From Defluviicoccus sp. (GTDB taxonomy: Bacteria > Pseudomonadota > Alphaproteobacteria > Rhodospirillales > Defluviicoccaceae), in the NCBI GenBank assembly GCA_029624735.1, contig JARSSM010000011.1, positions 322,495-386,494 of the forward strand: DNA of 64,000 bases, in the 5' to 3' direction. Position numbers and translations under genes: made by a program. Below the pieces are notes generated by a model, which had not been told where the DNA came from, did no database searches, and saw nothing but the letters and a program-made list of their open reading frames with translations. This document shows positions 51,227 through 60,663 of this stretch, in pieces; within the stretch, counting starts at the first letter, position 1, and the number at the start of each line of letters is the position of its first letter.

Positions 51227-52258
51227 ATGACCGCAGTCACGCCGCCGGTTTCCTTTGTGCCGAAGGACTTTGCCTCAGACCAGGAGGTGCGCTGGTGCCC
51301 CGGCTGCGGCGACTACGCGATCCTTAAGGCAACGCAAAAGGCTCTCGCCGAGGTAGGCGCAACGCCGGACAATACCGTGTTTGTCTCCGGCATCGGCTGC
51401 TCCTCGCGGTTCCCTTACTATCTTGCCACCTATGGCTTTCACACCATCCACGGGCGTGCGCCCGCGGTTGCTACGGGCGTCAAACTGGCGCGGCCAGACC
51501 TCGACGTCTGGATCGCGACCGGTGACGGCGATGGGCTGTCGATCGGCGGCAACCACCTGCTGCACGTCCTGCGGCGCAACGTCGACCTGCAGATTCTTCT
51601 CTTCAACAACGAAATTTACGGCCTGACCAAGGGTCAGTATTCCCCCACGTCGCATCGTGGCACGCGTTCACCCTCGTCGCCGCACGGAACGCAAGAAGAA
51701 CCGGTGTCCCCGGCTCAGTTTGCCCTCGGCGCCGGGGGACGTTTCGTTGCGCGGGCGATCGACACCCAGCAGAAGCAACTGGTCGGGATCCTCAAGGCCG
51801 CGCATGCTCACCGCGGCGCGTCGTTCATCGAGGTGTTCCAGAACTGCGTCGTCTACAACGACAACGTCTTTGCAGCGTTTACGGAGCGCGCAGTGGCGGC
51901 CGAGATGCAGCTCTGGGTAGCCCACGGCAAGCCGCTGCTGTTCGCAAACGGAACGCGGGGCTTGCGCCTCAAGCCGGGTACGCTGATGCTAGAGACGGTG
52001 ACGATCGGCGAGGCGGGAATCACCGAGCAGGATATTCTGATCCACGATCAAACCAGCAAACCGCTCGCCCTGATGCTGGCAGCCCTTCAGCCCCCCACCA
52101 TGCCGGTCGCGCTGGGCGTCCTCTACTGCAGCCCGACTGCATGCCTTCCGCTGGCACCCGCGGAAGGCGCGATCGATCCAGCGGCGCTCCCGCAACGGAT
52201 TGACGCCGCCTTGCACCGCGGTGACACGTGGACGATCGAATCCCGAGCAAGCACCTAA
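51227..52258 (+). CDS. korB: 2-oxoacid:acceptor oxidoreductase, beta (thiamine-diphosphate) subunit
   Basis: A 343-residue TPP-binding subunit. The N-terminus has 'VRWCPGCGDYAIL' (about 22-34) with the Cys-x2-Cys region found in KorB and its relatives; 'VSGIGCSSRFPYYLATYGFHTIHGRAPAVATGVKLARPDLDVWIATGDGDGLSIGGNH' (about 56-113) includes the TPP-binding GDGD-x(~24)-NN motif, ending at 'LLFNNEIYGLTKGQYSP'. It pairs with KorA, 6 nt upstream. A rhodanese starts 19 nt after its stop. Cytoplasmic. The substrate is inferred to be 2-oxoglutarate. Confidence 0.9.
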   Translation: MTAVTPPVSFVPKDFASDQEVRWCPGCGDYAILKATQKALAEVGATPDNTVFVSGIGCSSRFPYYLATYGFHTIHGRAPAVATGVKLARPDLDVWIATGDGDGLSIGGNHLLHVLRRNVDLQILLFNNEIYGLTKGQYSPTSHRGTRSPSSPHGTQEEPVSPAQFALGAGGRFVARAIDTQQKQLVGILKAAHAHRGASFIEVFQNCVVYNDNVFAAFTERAVAAEMQLWVAHGKPLLFANGTRGLRLKPGTLMLETVTIGEAGITEQDILIHDQTSKPLALMLAALQPPTMPVALGVLYCSPTACLPLAPAEGAIDPAALPQRIDAALHRGDTWTIESRAST

Positions 52259-52277
52259 TGCTACAAGGCAAGAACCC

Positions 52278-52703
52278 ATGACTCACGGGCAGTTTGCGGG
52301 CGATATCTCCCCCGAGCAGGGATGGGAGATCCTGGCAGCCAACCCCAAGGCACAACTCGTTGACGTCCGTACGACCGCCGAGTGGGCGTTCGTCGGCTTC
52401 CCTGACTTGCGACCGCTCGGCAGGGAGGTGCTTTACGTCAGCTGGCAGGAATTCCCCGCCATGGCGGTCAACCCGCGGTTTTTCGAGGACGTCTGGCAGT
52501 TGTGCCCGGATCGCGAGGCGCCGCTCGTGTTCCTCTGCCGATCCGGCCACCGCTCGCGCTTGGCGGCGATCGCCTGCGCTGAGCGGGGCTATCAGCGCTG
52601 CTACAACATTGACAGCGGCTTCGAGGGCGCGCTCGATGCCGGCCACCACCGCGGCCGCGTCAACGGCTGGAAGGTCGCCAACCTGCCTTGGGTGCAGCGG
52701 TAG
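52278..52703 (+). CDS. Single-domain rhodanese-like sulfurtransferase
   Basis: A 141-residue protein covering one rhodanese domain. The catalytic loop 'LCRSGHRSRLAA' (about 94-105) has an intact active cysteine, 'LVDVRTTAEWAFVGFPDL' (about 30-47) is the family's first motif and 'GFEGALDAGHHRGRVNGWK' closes it. It transfers sulfane sulfur in the cytoplasm. A frame opening at 52200 runs in from korB; the ATG at 52278 is the start. It shares the transcript with korAB, suggesting a tie to iron-sulfur or cysteine metabolism of the oxidoreductase (inference). Confidence 0.88.
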   Translation: MTHGQFAGDISPEQGWEILAANPKAQLVDVRTTAEWAFVGFPDLRPLGREVLYVSWQEFPAMAVNPRFFEDVWQLCPDREAPLVFLCRSGHRSRLAAIACAERGYQRCYNIDSGFEGALDAGHHRGRVNGWKVANLPWVQR

Positions 52704-52724
52704 GGGGCACGCCGCTCAAGTCTC

Positions 52725-53972
52725 TCAAGGATAACAGAAGCCAGCGTCAAGGCTGAGCGCCTGCGCCGCGTCGAGCGCTTGGTCGATATCGGCGATCAGA
52801 TCCTCTGCGTCTTCCAAGCCAACAGACAGCCTTACGGTGCCAGGCTTGATACCGAGGGTCGCGCGCTCTTCGTCCGTCAGCCGCTGATGCGTCGTCGTCG
52901 CCGGATGCGTGGCCAAGCTCTTGGCATCGCCAAGATTATTGGAGATGTCGATAATCCGCAGGGCATTGAGGAACGCATAGGCCGCCGCCTTCGCGGTTGG
53001 CGGATCGCCCGGGAAATCGAAGGTTACGATGGTGCCGCCGGCGGTCATCTGCTGCATCGCCAATGCGTGCTGTGAATGGGTAGCCAGACCCGGATAAAGC
53101 AACCGCTCGCACGCGCCGCGCGCCTCCATGTGGCGTGCGATTGCGAGCGCATTCTCGGTGTGGCGGCGCATGCGGAGATCGAGTGTCTCCAGCCCCTTCA
53201 GCAAGAGCCACGCATTGAACGGGCTCAGCGCCGGGCCGGTGTGACGCAGGAAGGGAATCAGGCGTTCTTCGAACCACGCCTGATCGTTGGCAAGCACGGC
53301 GCCACCAAGGCAGCGTCCCTGGCCGTCGATGTGTTTGGTGGCGGAGTAGACGATAACATCAGCGCCCATCGTGAACGGTTTCTGCAGAAGCGGCGAGGCG
53401 AAGACGTTATCGACCACGAGACGCGCGCCGGCCGCGTGCGCCAACCCGGCGACCTCGCCAACATCGATGATGTCGAGCATCGGGTTGGACGGTGTTTCGA
53501 GAAAGACACACGCCGTTGGCTGGGAGAGGGCATCGCGCCACGCAGCCGGATCGGTGCCGTCAATAAAGACGCTGTTGACGCCAAACGTTGGCAAGATCTC
53601 GCCGACGACGTATTGGCACGACCCGAACAGCGCGCGCGAAGCGACCAGCCGATCGCCTGCCTTGAGAAAGCAAGCCATGGCGGCAAACACGGCCGCCATG
53701 CCACTGGCCGTCGCTTTGCAGAATGAAGCCCCTTCCAACAGCGCCATGCGGTTTTCGAACATCTGTACCGTCGGATTCGCGAAGCGCGAGTAGACGAAGC
53801 GCTGGTCGGTGCCGTTGAAGGCGCGCTCGGCCTCCTCGGCAGAGCGGTAGACGTAACCCGAGGTCATGAACAGCGCTTCGCAGGTTTCATCGAAACCGCT
53901 GCGCTGGGTTCCGCCGCGCACCAGAAGGGTCGCCGGCTTCCAAGCCGGTTGAGCGCGTTCGTCTTTGGTCAT
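52725..53972 (-). CDS. metZ: O-succinylhomoserine sulfhydrylase MetZ
   Basis: A 415-residue PLP enzyme of the Cys/Met metabolism family. Landmarks: 'LVRGGTQRSGFDETCEALFMTSGYVY' (about 17-42), 'YSRFANPTVQMFENRMALLEG', the PLP-lysine site 'VYSATKHIDGQGRCLGG' (about 207-223) and 'RLSVGLEDAEDLIADIDQAL' at the end. The family makes homocysteine from O-succinyl- or O-acetylhomoserine with sulfide. The ATG at 53972 follows AAGGAAGGGG at about 10 nt. I looked for a SAM-II riboswitch upstream and did not find its consensus. Convergent with the rhodanese gene (21-nt gap) and divergent from tldD. Confidence 0.93.
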   Translation of the reverse strand: MTKDERAQPAWKPATLLVRGGTQRSGFDETCEALFMTSGYVYRSAEEAERAFNGTDQRFVYSRFANPTVQMFENRMALLEGASFCKATASGMAAVFAAMACFLKAGDRLVASRALFGSCQYVVGEILPTFGVNSVFIDGTDPAAWRDALSQPTACVFLETPSNPMLDIIDVGEVAGLAHAAGARLVVDNVFASPLLQKPFTMGADVIVYSATKHIDGQGRCLGGAVLANDQAWFEERLIPFLRHTGPALSPFNAWLLLKGLETLDLRMRRHTENALAIARHMEARGACERLLYPGLATHSQHALAMQQMTAGGTIVTFDFPGDPPTAKAAAYAFLNALRIIDISNNLGDAKSLATHPATTTHQRLTDEERATLGIKPGTVRLSVGLEDAEDLIADIDQALDAAQALSLDAGFCYP

Positions 53973-54050
53973 TTCACAAGACCCCTTCCTTGGTGCTGTC
54001 GTGGTGTCGCCGGCTGAGGACAGTGCCGATAGTCCTGGCCAGCGAGGCGG

Positions 54051-54078
54051 TCAAGCGTCAAGCGTCAAGTGTCGAGCA
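54051..54078. repeat. Four tandem 7-bp repeats in the metZ-tldD spacer
   Basis: TCAAGCG-TCAAGCG-TCAAGTG-TCGAGCA occupies the middle of the 210-nt divergent spacer between metZ and tldD. Two copies are exact and two have one or two changes. It may be a variable-number tract or tandem regulator sites. Confidence 0.5.
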
Positions 54079-54182
54079 TGCTCTGCCTTGAGCGCAGCGG
54101 CCTCGACAGCGCAGTGGCTCGATCCCAGTTAAGGAAGGGGTTGCTGCCGCTGTCCCTTTTTCGATCTGTCACGGATGAACGC

Positions 54183-55616
54183 ATGACCGCTCAGTTTCCG
54201 ATTGATGATAGCGTCCTCGCCAACACCGGCTTCAATGCTTCCGCGATCCGCCCGATGCTCGAAGACGTGCTCGCCAGAGCCGATGATGGCGAGCTGTTCA
54301 TCGAAGCGCGTCAGTCGGAGTCATTCGTTCTCGATGATGGCCGCTTGAAGAGCGCCAGTTTCGACAGCGCCACCGGGTTCGGCCTGCGGGCCGTCGCTGG
54401 CGAGGCGGTTGCGTATGCCCATGCGACCGAGCTCACGCCGGCAGCGCTGGCGCGCGCAGCAGCGGCCGTGCGCGCCGTGAGCGCCGGACATGCCGGTTCC
54501 CTCGATGTTGCGCCGCGGCGGACCAACCGCACTCTCTATGGCAGCGAGAATCCGCTGGAGGGCATCGACGTCACGACGAAGCTCGACACTCTGGCGGCCA
54601 TCGACGCCTACGCGCGGAGCCAAGATGCGCGCGTTCGCCAGGTGACGGCCTCGCTCCTGGCGTCATGGCAGGCTGTGCGCATCTTGAGGCCCGGTGGCGT
54701 CGAGGTGAGCGACATCCGGCCGCTGGTGCGCTTGAATGTCAGCATCATGGTCGAGCACGCCGGCCGTCGGGAGACAGGTTCTTATGGCCTCGGTGCCCGC
54801 ACCGGCTGGGAGGCGTATCTGAAGGAAGAGGCCTGGCGCGGCGCAGTCGATGAAGCCCTGCGTCAGGCCCTTGTCAACATCGCCGCCGTCGATGCGCCGG
54901 CCGGCGAGATGACGGTGGTCCTCGGCCCCGGCTGGCCCGGCATTCTCCTGCACGAGGCAATCGGCCACGGCCTCGAGGGCGACTTCAACCGCAAGAAGAC
55001 TTCGGCGTTTGCCGGCCTCGTCGGCCAGCGCGTCGCCTCACCCGGCGTAACGGTGGTTGATGATGGCACGCTCCGCCAGCGCCGCGGATCGCTGATCGTC
55101 GATGACGAGGGAACACCGTCGTCGCGCACCGTTCTGATCGAGAACGGGATCCTCAAGGGCTTCCTGCAGGACCGCTTGAACGCGCGCTTGATGGCAGCGG
55201 AACCGACCGGCAATGGCCGCCGGCAAAGCTACGCGCATAAACCGATGCCGCGGATGACCAACACGCTCATGCTGGCCGGCGACCGGGCGCCGGAGGAGAT
55301 CATCGCCTCGGTCGACAACGGCCTCTACGCAGTGAACTTTGGCGGCGGTCAGGTCGATATCACGTCGGGCAAGTTCGTCTTCAGCTGCACGGAGGCATAC
55401 CGGATCGAGGGCGGCCGCATCGGCGCGCCCGTAAAAGGGGCAACCCTGATTGGCAACGGCCCCGACGTACTGACGCGGGTCAGCCTGATCGGCAATGACC
55501 TGCGTCTCGACCCCGGCATCGGCACCTGCGGCAAGGATGGCCAGTCGGTGCCGGTCGGTGTCGGGCAACCGACGCTTCGCATTGACGGCCTCACGGTCGG
55601 CGGCACGGCGGCATGA
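54183..55616 (+). CDS. tldD: TldD metalloprotease subunit
   Basis: A 477-residue catalytic half of the TldD/PmbA protease. The zinc motif is H257-E258-A-I-G-H262 in 'GWPGILLHEAIGHGLEGDFN', the HExxxH form known for TldD, and the second zinc-side region 'FVFSCTEAYRIEGGRIGAPVKGATLIGNG' is near the C-terminus. It functions in the cytoplasm, trimming leader peptides of modified peptides and related substrates. The open frame extends to 54069, but the first 38 codons there are atypical; the ATG at 54183 is used. Its partner PmbA is encoded at 47.8 kb. Convergent with gshA. Confidence 0.94.
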   Translation: MTAQFPIDDSVLANTGFNASAIRPMLEDVLARADDGELFIEARQSESFVLDDGRLKSASFDSATGFGLRAVAGEAVAYAHATELTPAALARAAAAVRAVSAGHAGSLDVAPRRTNRTLYGSENPLEGIDVTTKLDTLAAIDAYARSQDARVRQVTASLLASWQAVRILRPGGVEVSDIRPLVRLNVSIMVEHAGRRETGSYGLGARTGWEAYLKEEAWRGAVDEALRQALVNIAAVDAPAGEMTVVLGPGWPGILLHEAIGHGLEGDFNRKKTSAFAGLVGQRVASPGVTVVDDGTLRQRRGSLIVDDEGTPSSRTVLIENGILKGFLQDRLNARLMAAEPTGNGRRQSYAHKPMPRMTNTLMLAGDRAPEEIIASVDNGLYAVNFGGGQVDITSGKFVFSCTEAYRIEGGRIGAPVKGATLIGNGPDVLTRVSLIGNDLRLDPGIGTCGKDGQSVPVGVGQPTLRIDGLTVGGTAA

Positions 55617-55640
55617 AGGAATTGAGGTGCTGCGCCGCCG

Positions 55641-57011
55641 TCAGTACGCATACTCGCGAAAGACAGGATCGACCCTTCCATCCCAGCGCCGCTCGAAAGC
55701 TGCCAGCAGTTCTTCTGCCGGCGACAGGGCGCTTTCGGCGATGCGGAACAAGGGATTGAGATAGCGGGTCTCGTCGCGGCCGAGGCCATCGCCGCGATTG
55801 CGCCAGCGCAGCCCTTGATCCGCAATCGCCAACATCGCGAGCGCAACATCCTTCACCGTGCCGCGGCGGAACGGTGTCTTCAGCGCCTGCAAAGGCACTT
55901 CCGCGCGCAGCGCCACGATCTCGGCGAGACTCCAATCGGCGATCAGATCGGCCGCGGCCGCGCGCGCGGTGTCGTCGTAGAGCAGCCCGACCCACAATGC
56001 CGGCAGGGCGCACAAGCGGTTCCACGGGCCTGCGTCGGCGCCACGCATTTCGAGAAACCGTTTCAGGCGTACCTCTGGAAAGGCCGTGGTCAGATGATCT
56101 GCCCAGTCGGCACGCGTCGGCCGCTCGCCGGGCAGGCCTGGCAGCCGGCCGGCCATGAAGTCGCGGAATGACTGTCCGGCGACATCGATGTAGCGTCCGT
56201 CGCGGTAGACGAAATACATCGGCACATCGAGCATGTAGTCGACATAGCGCTCGAAGCCAAAGCCGGCGTCGAATACGAACGGCAGCATGCCGCAGCGGTC
56301 CGGATCGGTGTCGGTCCAGATGTGGCTGCGGTAGCTCAGGTAGCCATTGGGTGTGCCGTTCCGAAACGGCGAGTTGGCAAACAGTGCGGTTGCGACCGGC
56401 TGCAGCGCCAACCCGATTCGAAACATCTGCACCATGGTCGCTTCGGAATCAAAGTCGAGATTGACCTGCACCGTGCAGGTCGCCTGCATCATTTCAAGGC
56501 CGAGCCTTCCCCGCTTTGGCATGTAGGCGCGCATGATGCGATAGCGCCCCTTTGGCATCCACGGCAGACTTTCGACTGGCCATTTCGGCTGATAGCCGAG
56601 GCCGAGCAGGCCAAACCCCAGCTCGGCGCCAAGCTTCTTGACCTGATCAAGGTGTTGGTCGATTTCGGCGCAGGTCTGGTGCAGGTTCTCGAGCGGCGCT
56701 CCCGACAACTCGAGCTGCCCGCCCGGCTCAAGCGTGATCGAAGCTCCCTTGTCATCGGCAAGCGCGATCGGGTTTCCAGCTTCAAGGATTGGCCGCCAGC
56801 CAAACCGCGTCAGCCCTTCCAGAACGGCGCGGATGCCGGCCGGACCCTCGTAGGCGAGCGGACGGAGATCATTCAAGCGATAGACAAATTTCTCGTGCTC
56901 GGTGCCGATGCGCCAATGCACCGCCTGTTTGCAGCCGGCGGCGAGATCGTCGACCAGATCCTGACGCGTCAAAGGCTCTTGCGTGACCGACCCGGCATCG
57001 GTGCGTCCCAT
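55641..57011 (-). CDS. gshA: Glutamate-cysteine ligase, alphaproteobacterial/plant type
   Basis: A 456-residue ATP-grasp-independent GCS of the type shared by plants and alphaproteobacteria, catalysing the first step of glutathione synthesis. Motifs: '[15 protein letters not shown]' (about 32-46), '[25 protein letters not shown]' (about 91-115), '[27 protein letters not shown]' (about 160-186) and '[20 protein letters not shown]'. An upstream-open stretch to 57068 adds 19 residues; the ATG at 57011 starts the typical protein. It is on the same strand as rsmE, whose stop lies 50 nt upstream. Confidence 0.94.
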   Translation of the reverse strand: MGRTDAGSVTQEPLTRQDLVDDLAAGCKQAVHWRIGTEHEKFVYRLNDLRPLAYEGPAGIRAVLEGLTRFGWRPILEAGNPIALADDKGASITLEPGGQLELSGAPLENLHQTCAEIDQHLDQVKKLGAELGFGLLGLGYQPKWPVESLPWMPKGRYRIMRAYMPKRGRLGLEMMQATCTVQVNLDFDSEATMVQMFRIGLALQPVATALFANSPFRNGTPNGYLSYRSHIWTDTDPDRCGMLPFVFDAGFGFERYVDYMLDVPMYFVYRDGRYIDVAGQSFRDFMAGRLPGLPGERPTRADWADHLTTAFPEVRLKRFLEMRGADAGPWNRLCALPALWVGLLYDDTARAAAADLIADWSLAEIVALRAEVPLQALKTPFRRGTVKDVALAMLAIADQGLRWRNRGDGLGRDETRYLNPLFRIAESALSPAEELLAAFERRWDGRVDPVFREYAY

Positions 57012-57061
57012 CGCAAACTCCCGCGCTGGCCTGTTTTCCCGTCCTAACGGTCCATAAACCC

Positions 57062-57796
57062 TCACCAATCGCCGGCGAACGCTTGCCAGCAGGCCAGGGC
57101 CGCGATCGCCGCGGTGTCGGCACGCAACGTGCGCGGCCCCATGGCGACGGCGGTAACAAACGGCAGCGCTTCGAGCGCGTCAAGCTCCTCCGGTGCGAGG
57201 CCGCCTTCCGGACCGGTCAGGAGGCCCGGCGGTGGCAGCGCCCGTCCTGCCGCGCTCGGAATAACCGCCTTCAGGGAGCTGCCCCGGTCGCGGTCAAAGA
57301 CCAGGAGCGTCTGTTCTGTCGCCCAACCCGCAACGAGCGCGGCAAGCGGTACCGGCTCGGCGATCGTCGGCACGGTAAGTCGACCGCATTGCTCGGCCGC
57401 CTCGATCGCGTTGGCACGCAAGCGCTCCAGATTCAGCCGTTGGACCGCCGTGAAACGTGTCCAGACAGGCAGCAGCGCCGCCGCGCCAAGCTCGGTCGCT
57501 TTGATGACGATGAAATCGATCGCGTCCTTCTTGACCGGGGCGAATGCGAGCGTGGGACCCGGCTCGGCGCAGGCGTGACGGCATTGCGCCTCGATCGTTA
57601 TCGCGCAGTGCCCCCGCGCCGCATCCGCGATGCAGCCCAGCCACTCGCCGTCGGCGGCATTGAACAGCCGCAAGCGGGCACCGCACCCAAGGCGCATTAC
57701 GGTCGTTACGTAGTGTGCTTGGCGGTCGTTAAGGGTGACGCATCCTCCGGCCTCAAGTCGCCCCTCGACAAAAAGCCGGACTTTTGCTTTGTCCAC
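57062..57796 (-). CDS. rsmE: 16S rRNA (uracil1498-N3)-methyltransferase RsmE
   Basis: A 244-residue SPOUT-family rRNA methyltransferase: an N-terminal PUA-like domain ('[48 protein letters not shown]', about 5-52), '[31 protein letters not shown]' (about 86-116) and the knot '[14 protein letters not shown]...[17 protein letters not shown]' (about 189-238), all diagnostic. The frame is open for 64 more codons to 57988, but a GTG at 57796 has GGGAGG 6 nt upstream and gives the right N-terminus. The spacer to ubiA (divergent) is 115 nt. Confidence 0.95.
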   Translation of the reverse strand: MDKAKVRLFVEGRLEAGGCVTLNDRQAHYVTTVMRLGCGARLRLFNAADGEWLGCIADAARGHCAITIEAQCRHACAEPGPTLAFAPVKKDAIDFIVIKATELGAAALLPVWTRFTAVQRLNLERLRANAIEAAEQCGRLTVPTIAEPVPLAALVAGWATEQTLLVFDRDRGSSLKAVIPSAAGRALPPPGLLTGPEGGLAPEELDALEALPFVTAVAMGPRTLRADTAAIAALACWQAFAGDW

Positions 57797-57911
57797 ACCC
57801 GTCCTCCCGCCGTTGCCGGCCAGCGCGTTGTTTCGTGGCGATGGTACGCGATTGACGCTGGCACAGGGGAGGCCCTCGCGCCGGATGCGCACGAGAAAGG
57901 CCAGACAAGCG

Positions 57912-58838
57912 ATGCAGATCCGCGAGCCGCCCCCCGCGAGCGACATCAAGCCCGGCGATTGGGTTGACCGCTTCCTGCCTCCAGGCATGCGCCCTTACGC
58001 ACGCTTGGCCCGGCTGGACCGGCCGATCGGAATCTGGCTCTTGATGTTTCCCTGTTGGTGGGGAACAGCACTCGCGTCGCCAACGTTTCCCAGCCCTTGG
58101 TTCCTCGTCCTGTTTGCGCTTGGCGCCACGGTCATGCGCGCCGCCGGCTGCGTGATGAACGACATTGCCGACCGTGACTTTGATGCCCACGTCGCGCGCA
58201 CCGCGAACCGCCCGATCGCAAGCGGTGTCATCAGCGTTCGCCAAGCCCTCGCCTTCATGGCCGCGCTATCGCTCGTGGGGCTCCTGGTGGTCATGCAATT
58301 CAACCCCTTCACGGTGCTGCTCGCCGCCGCATCGCTGATCCTGGTTGCGCTCTATCCCTTTGCCAAGCGGGTGACCGACTGGCCGCAGGCGGTTCTCGGC
58401 TTGACGTTCAACTGGGGCGCGCTTGTTGGCTGGTCGGCGGTAACCGGCGGACTCGATCTGCCCGCGCTGCTCCTTTATGCGGCCGGCTTCTTCTGGACGC
58501 TCGGCTACGACACGATTTACGCGCACCAGGACAAAGCGGACGACGCCGTTATTGGCGTTCGATCCACAGCGCTGCGCTTTGGCAACAGGACCCGTTTGTG
58601 GCTCACAGGCTTCTATAGTGTCGCCACGCTGCTCCTCGCTGCCGCCGGCGGATCCGCCGGCGGGCTGGGTTGGCCTTTTGCCGCCGGCGTCGTCGCCGTG
58701 GCAGTCCATTTCGCTTGGCAAACGGCAACGCTCGACATCGAGGACGCGAAGGGCTGCCTTGATCGCTTTCGTGCCAACCGCCACGTCGGTTCGATTGTTT
58801 TCATCGCTATCGTTGCAGGCCGTCTTGTGAACGGTTGA
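57912..58838 (+). CDS. ubiA: 4-hydroxybenzoate polyprenyltransferase UbiA
   Basis: A 308-residue inner-membrane prenyltransferase, first committed step of ubiquinone synthesis. Two Asp-rich diphosphate/Mg sites are seen, 'NDIADRDFDAHVARTANRP' (about 78-96, N-D-x-x-D) and 'YDTIYAHQDKADDAVIG' (about 200-216), and about eight hydrophobic segments. 'RLARLDRPIGIWLLMFPCWWG' near residue 31 is the family opening. The open frame from 57735 covers the rsmE antisense; ATG 57912 gives MQIREPP. Works upstream of UbiD (34.9 kb) and Coq7 (2.5 kb). Confidence 0.95.
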   Translation: MQIREPPPASDIKPGDWVDRFLPPGMRPYARLARLDRPIGIWLLMFPCWWGTALASPTFPSPWFLVLFALGATVMRAAGCVMNDIADRDFDAHVARTANRPIASGVISVRQALAFMAALSLVGLLVVMQFNPFTVLLAAASLILVALYPFAKRVTDWPQAVLGLTFNWGALVGWSAVTGGLDLPALLLYAAGFFWTLGYDTIYAHQDKADDAVIGVRSTALRFGNRTRLWLTGFYSVATLLLAAAGGSAGGLGWPFAAGVVAVAVHFAWQTATLDIEDAKGCLDRFRANRHVGSIVFIAIVAGRLVNG

Positions 58839-59129
58839 AAGTTCTCTGGACGGGCGCTCGTTTTTGCCTCCACAGCCTCGCAACTTCTCCGACTGGGGGT
58901 ATTGCAGCGGCGTCCTGCTCTCTAGAGTGCCCTATTGGACCCAGGCGCCACAATCTTCTGTCGCTGCGGCGCACGTGGGGTGAAGCGTTCCGTTCGCGCC
59001 GACGCAATGTCGGCAAGGCCGAAGCGCAAGGGAGTGGCGGCGGTGCAGAAAGCCGCGATGTGAAGGCCACCGGGAGGGTGGCGCGCGCGCTGCTGTGCAG
59101 CCGGGTTCATGAGGGGACGGTTCTAAGAC

Positions 59130-60647
59130 ATGCTCTATGGTCGATCGCGTCCCCTCGTCTTGGATCTTCTGCTTCTCGTTCGCCGCACGTGGGGCATCAT
59201 CATCCTGTCGGTCGCAATTGGTCTCGCGATCGCACTGATTACTAGCGCTGCGCGACAGCCGGTCTTTGAGACCTCCGCAGCCGTGCTGCTCCAGCTCGGA
59301 CGCAGTGCTGGCAGCGCTTCCGGAACGGACACCCGCGAGACAGCCCCCCTCCTTGCGCAGGCCATCAAGACGGAAATTGAGATCCTCAACAGCCGCGATC
59401 TGAAACAGCAGGTGATCGAACGGCTCGGAGTCGAAACGATCTACCCGAGCGCGACGCCGGCAAGCGGGTGGCGGGATGCTGCCGATTGGATCAAGGGACT
59501 GACGACTCAGCCTCCCGACACCGGCCGGATCCCGGCGGTTCCGTCTCTCGATGGCACGCCCGACGACGTGCGAGCAGCCGACGACGCCGCTCCCAGCGAT
59601 GCGCCGGGAACAGAAGCAGAAGGCGCGCTCGCGCGTATTCAGGAGGCGCTGACAGTGGAAAGCGCCGCCGACAGCGCGGTCATTCACTTGCGCTTCGAGC
59701 ACCCCGATCGGGAAGTCGGGGTTCGGGTGCTTGAGAGCCTGATCGATGCCTATATCGCCAAGCGTGCTGGCATCCATGCCACCCCCCTTGCGCCCGGCTT
59801 TGTGGATCGGCTTCAGCAGTACCGCGAACGACTGATCGCGGCCGAGGATGCGCTCGACACCTTTCGACAAACCAACGACGTCTTCGATGTCGAAGAGCAG
59901 ACGCGCCTGCTCCTGGCGAAAAGCGTCGATCTTGAGTTCCAGATCAGGGAGACGGCAACCCGACTTCGCGAGATGGAAGACAGCATGGCGATTGTCGCCA
60001 ACCCGGCGGTCTCACTCTCCTCGCTGGCACCGTTCTTCTCCGACAGCGAGATCGAGGAAGCGCAGCGCGCCAATCAGGAACGGATCCGACTGCGCGTCCG
60101 CGAGGCGGAACTGTTGCGCAAGAACGTGCGCGATGGGAAAAAGCAAAAGGAACTCAGCGCGGATATCAAGCGTCTCAACACGTATTTCGAGGAGCAGCGG
60201 GACAACGGCCGCAAGCGTCTTGCACTTGAACAGAAGGCGCTTGCAGCACGCAAAGCGGCGCTGGAGGCGGATCTTGTTGCGGCACGCGCGGACATCCGCC
60301 GCATCAACCGCCTAAGCCGCCCGTTCAAGGAGTTGCGCCAAGCGGCCGACCGGCAGGAAGCCGAGTACAATGCCTATGCCGACCGGATCGAGACCGGCGG
60401 CCGAGCCGACAGCCTGGAAGCCGGCGGCGACCGCGTGCGCATCATCGAGGAGCCAATGGCCGCCAGCCGGCCCAGTGGGATGCTGCTGTCCATGCGCCTC
60501 GTTCTCGCTGGCGTTCTTGGCCTCATTGCCGGGCTTGCGCTTGCCGTCGTGGTGGAGGCATGTCGCGTACCGCTGGCAACGCCTGAGAGCGTTAACGAGC
60601 GGCTGGGTCTGCCGGTCCTGGCCCGTATTCCAAATGGTTCGCGGTAG
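59130..60647 (+). CDS. Polysaccharide chain-length/export protein, GumC/Wzz type
   Basis: A 505-residue inner-membrane co-polymerase. Transmembrane helices are at about 20-40 ('TWGIIILSVAIGLAIALIT') and about 452-473 ('LVLAGVLGLIAGLALAVVVEA'); between them lies a large periplasmic part with 'TEIEILNSRDLKQQVIERLG' (Wzz-like) and a long coiled coil (about 205-420, e.g. 'EAELLRKNVRDGKKQKELSADIKRLNTYFEEQRDNGRKRLALEQKALAARKAALEADL' region). It sets chain length of an exported polysaccharide together with a kinase-like partner, encoded 16 nt downstream. A 312-residue open frame on the other strand is only its shadow. A gene-free 291-nt spacer precedes it. Confidence 0.85.
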   Translation: MLYGRSRPLVLDLLLLVRRTWGIIILSVAIGLAIALITSAARQPVFETSAAVLLQLGRSAGSASGTDTRETAPLLAQAIKTEIEILNSRDLKQQVIERLGVETIYPSATPASGWRDAADWIKGLTTQPPDTGRIPAVPSLDGTPDDVRAADDAAPSDAPGTEAEGALARIQEALTVESAADSAVIHLRFEHPDREVGVRVLESLIDAYIAKRAGIHATPLAPGFVDRLQQYRERLIAAEDALDTFRQTNDVFDVEEQTRLLLAKSVDLEFQIRETATRLREMEDSMAIVANPAVSLSSLAPFFSDSEIEEAQRANQERIRLRVREAELLRKNVRDGKKQKELSADIKRLNTYFEEQRDNGRKRLALEQKALAARKAALEADLVAARADIRRINRLSRPFKELRQAADRQEAEYNAYADRIETGGRADSLEAGGDRVRIIEEPMAASRPSGMLLSMRLVLAGVLGLIAGLALAVVVEACRVPLATPESVNERLGLPVLARIPNGSR

Positions 60648-60663
60648 TGGAGACGCAACAACC

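Noticed and set aside
53973..54182. SAM-II riboswitch before metZ
   Set aside because: The expected conserved core was not found in the spacer; only tandem 7-bp repeats stand out.
58932..59870. 312-residue minus-strand ORF opposite the GumC/Wzz-like gene
   Set aside because: Antisense to a protein with membrane spans and coiled coil; no ribosome-binding site or domain of its own.
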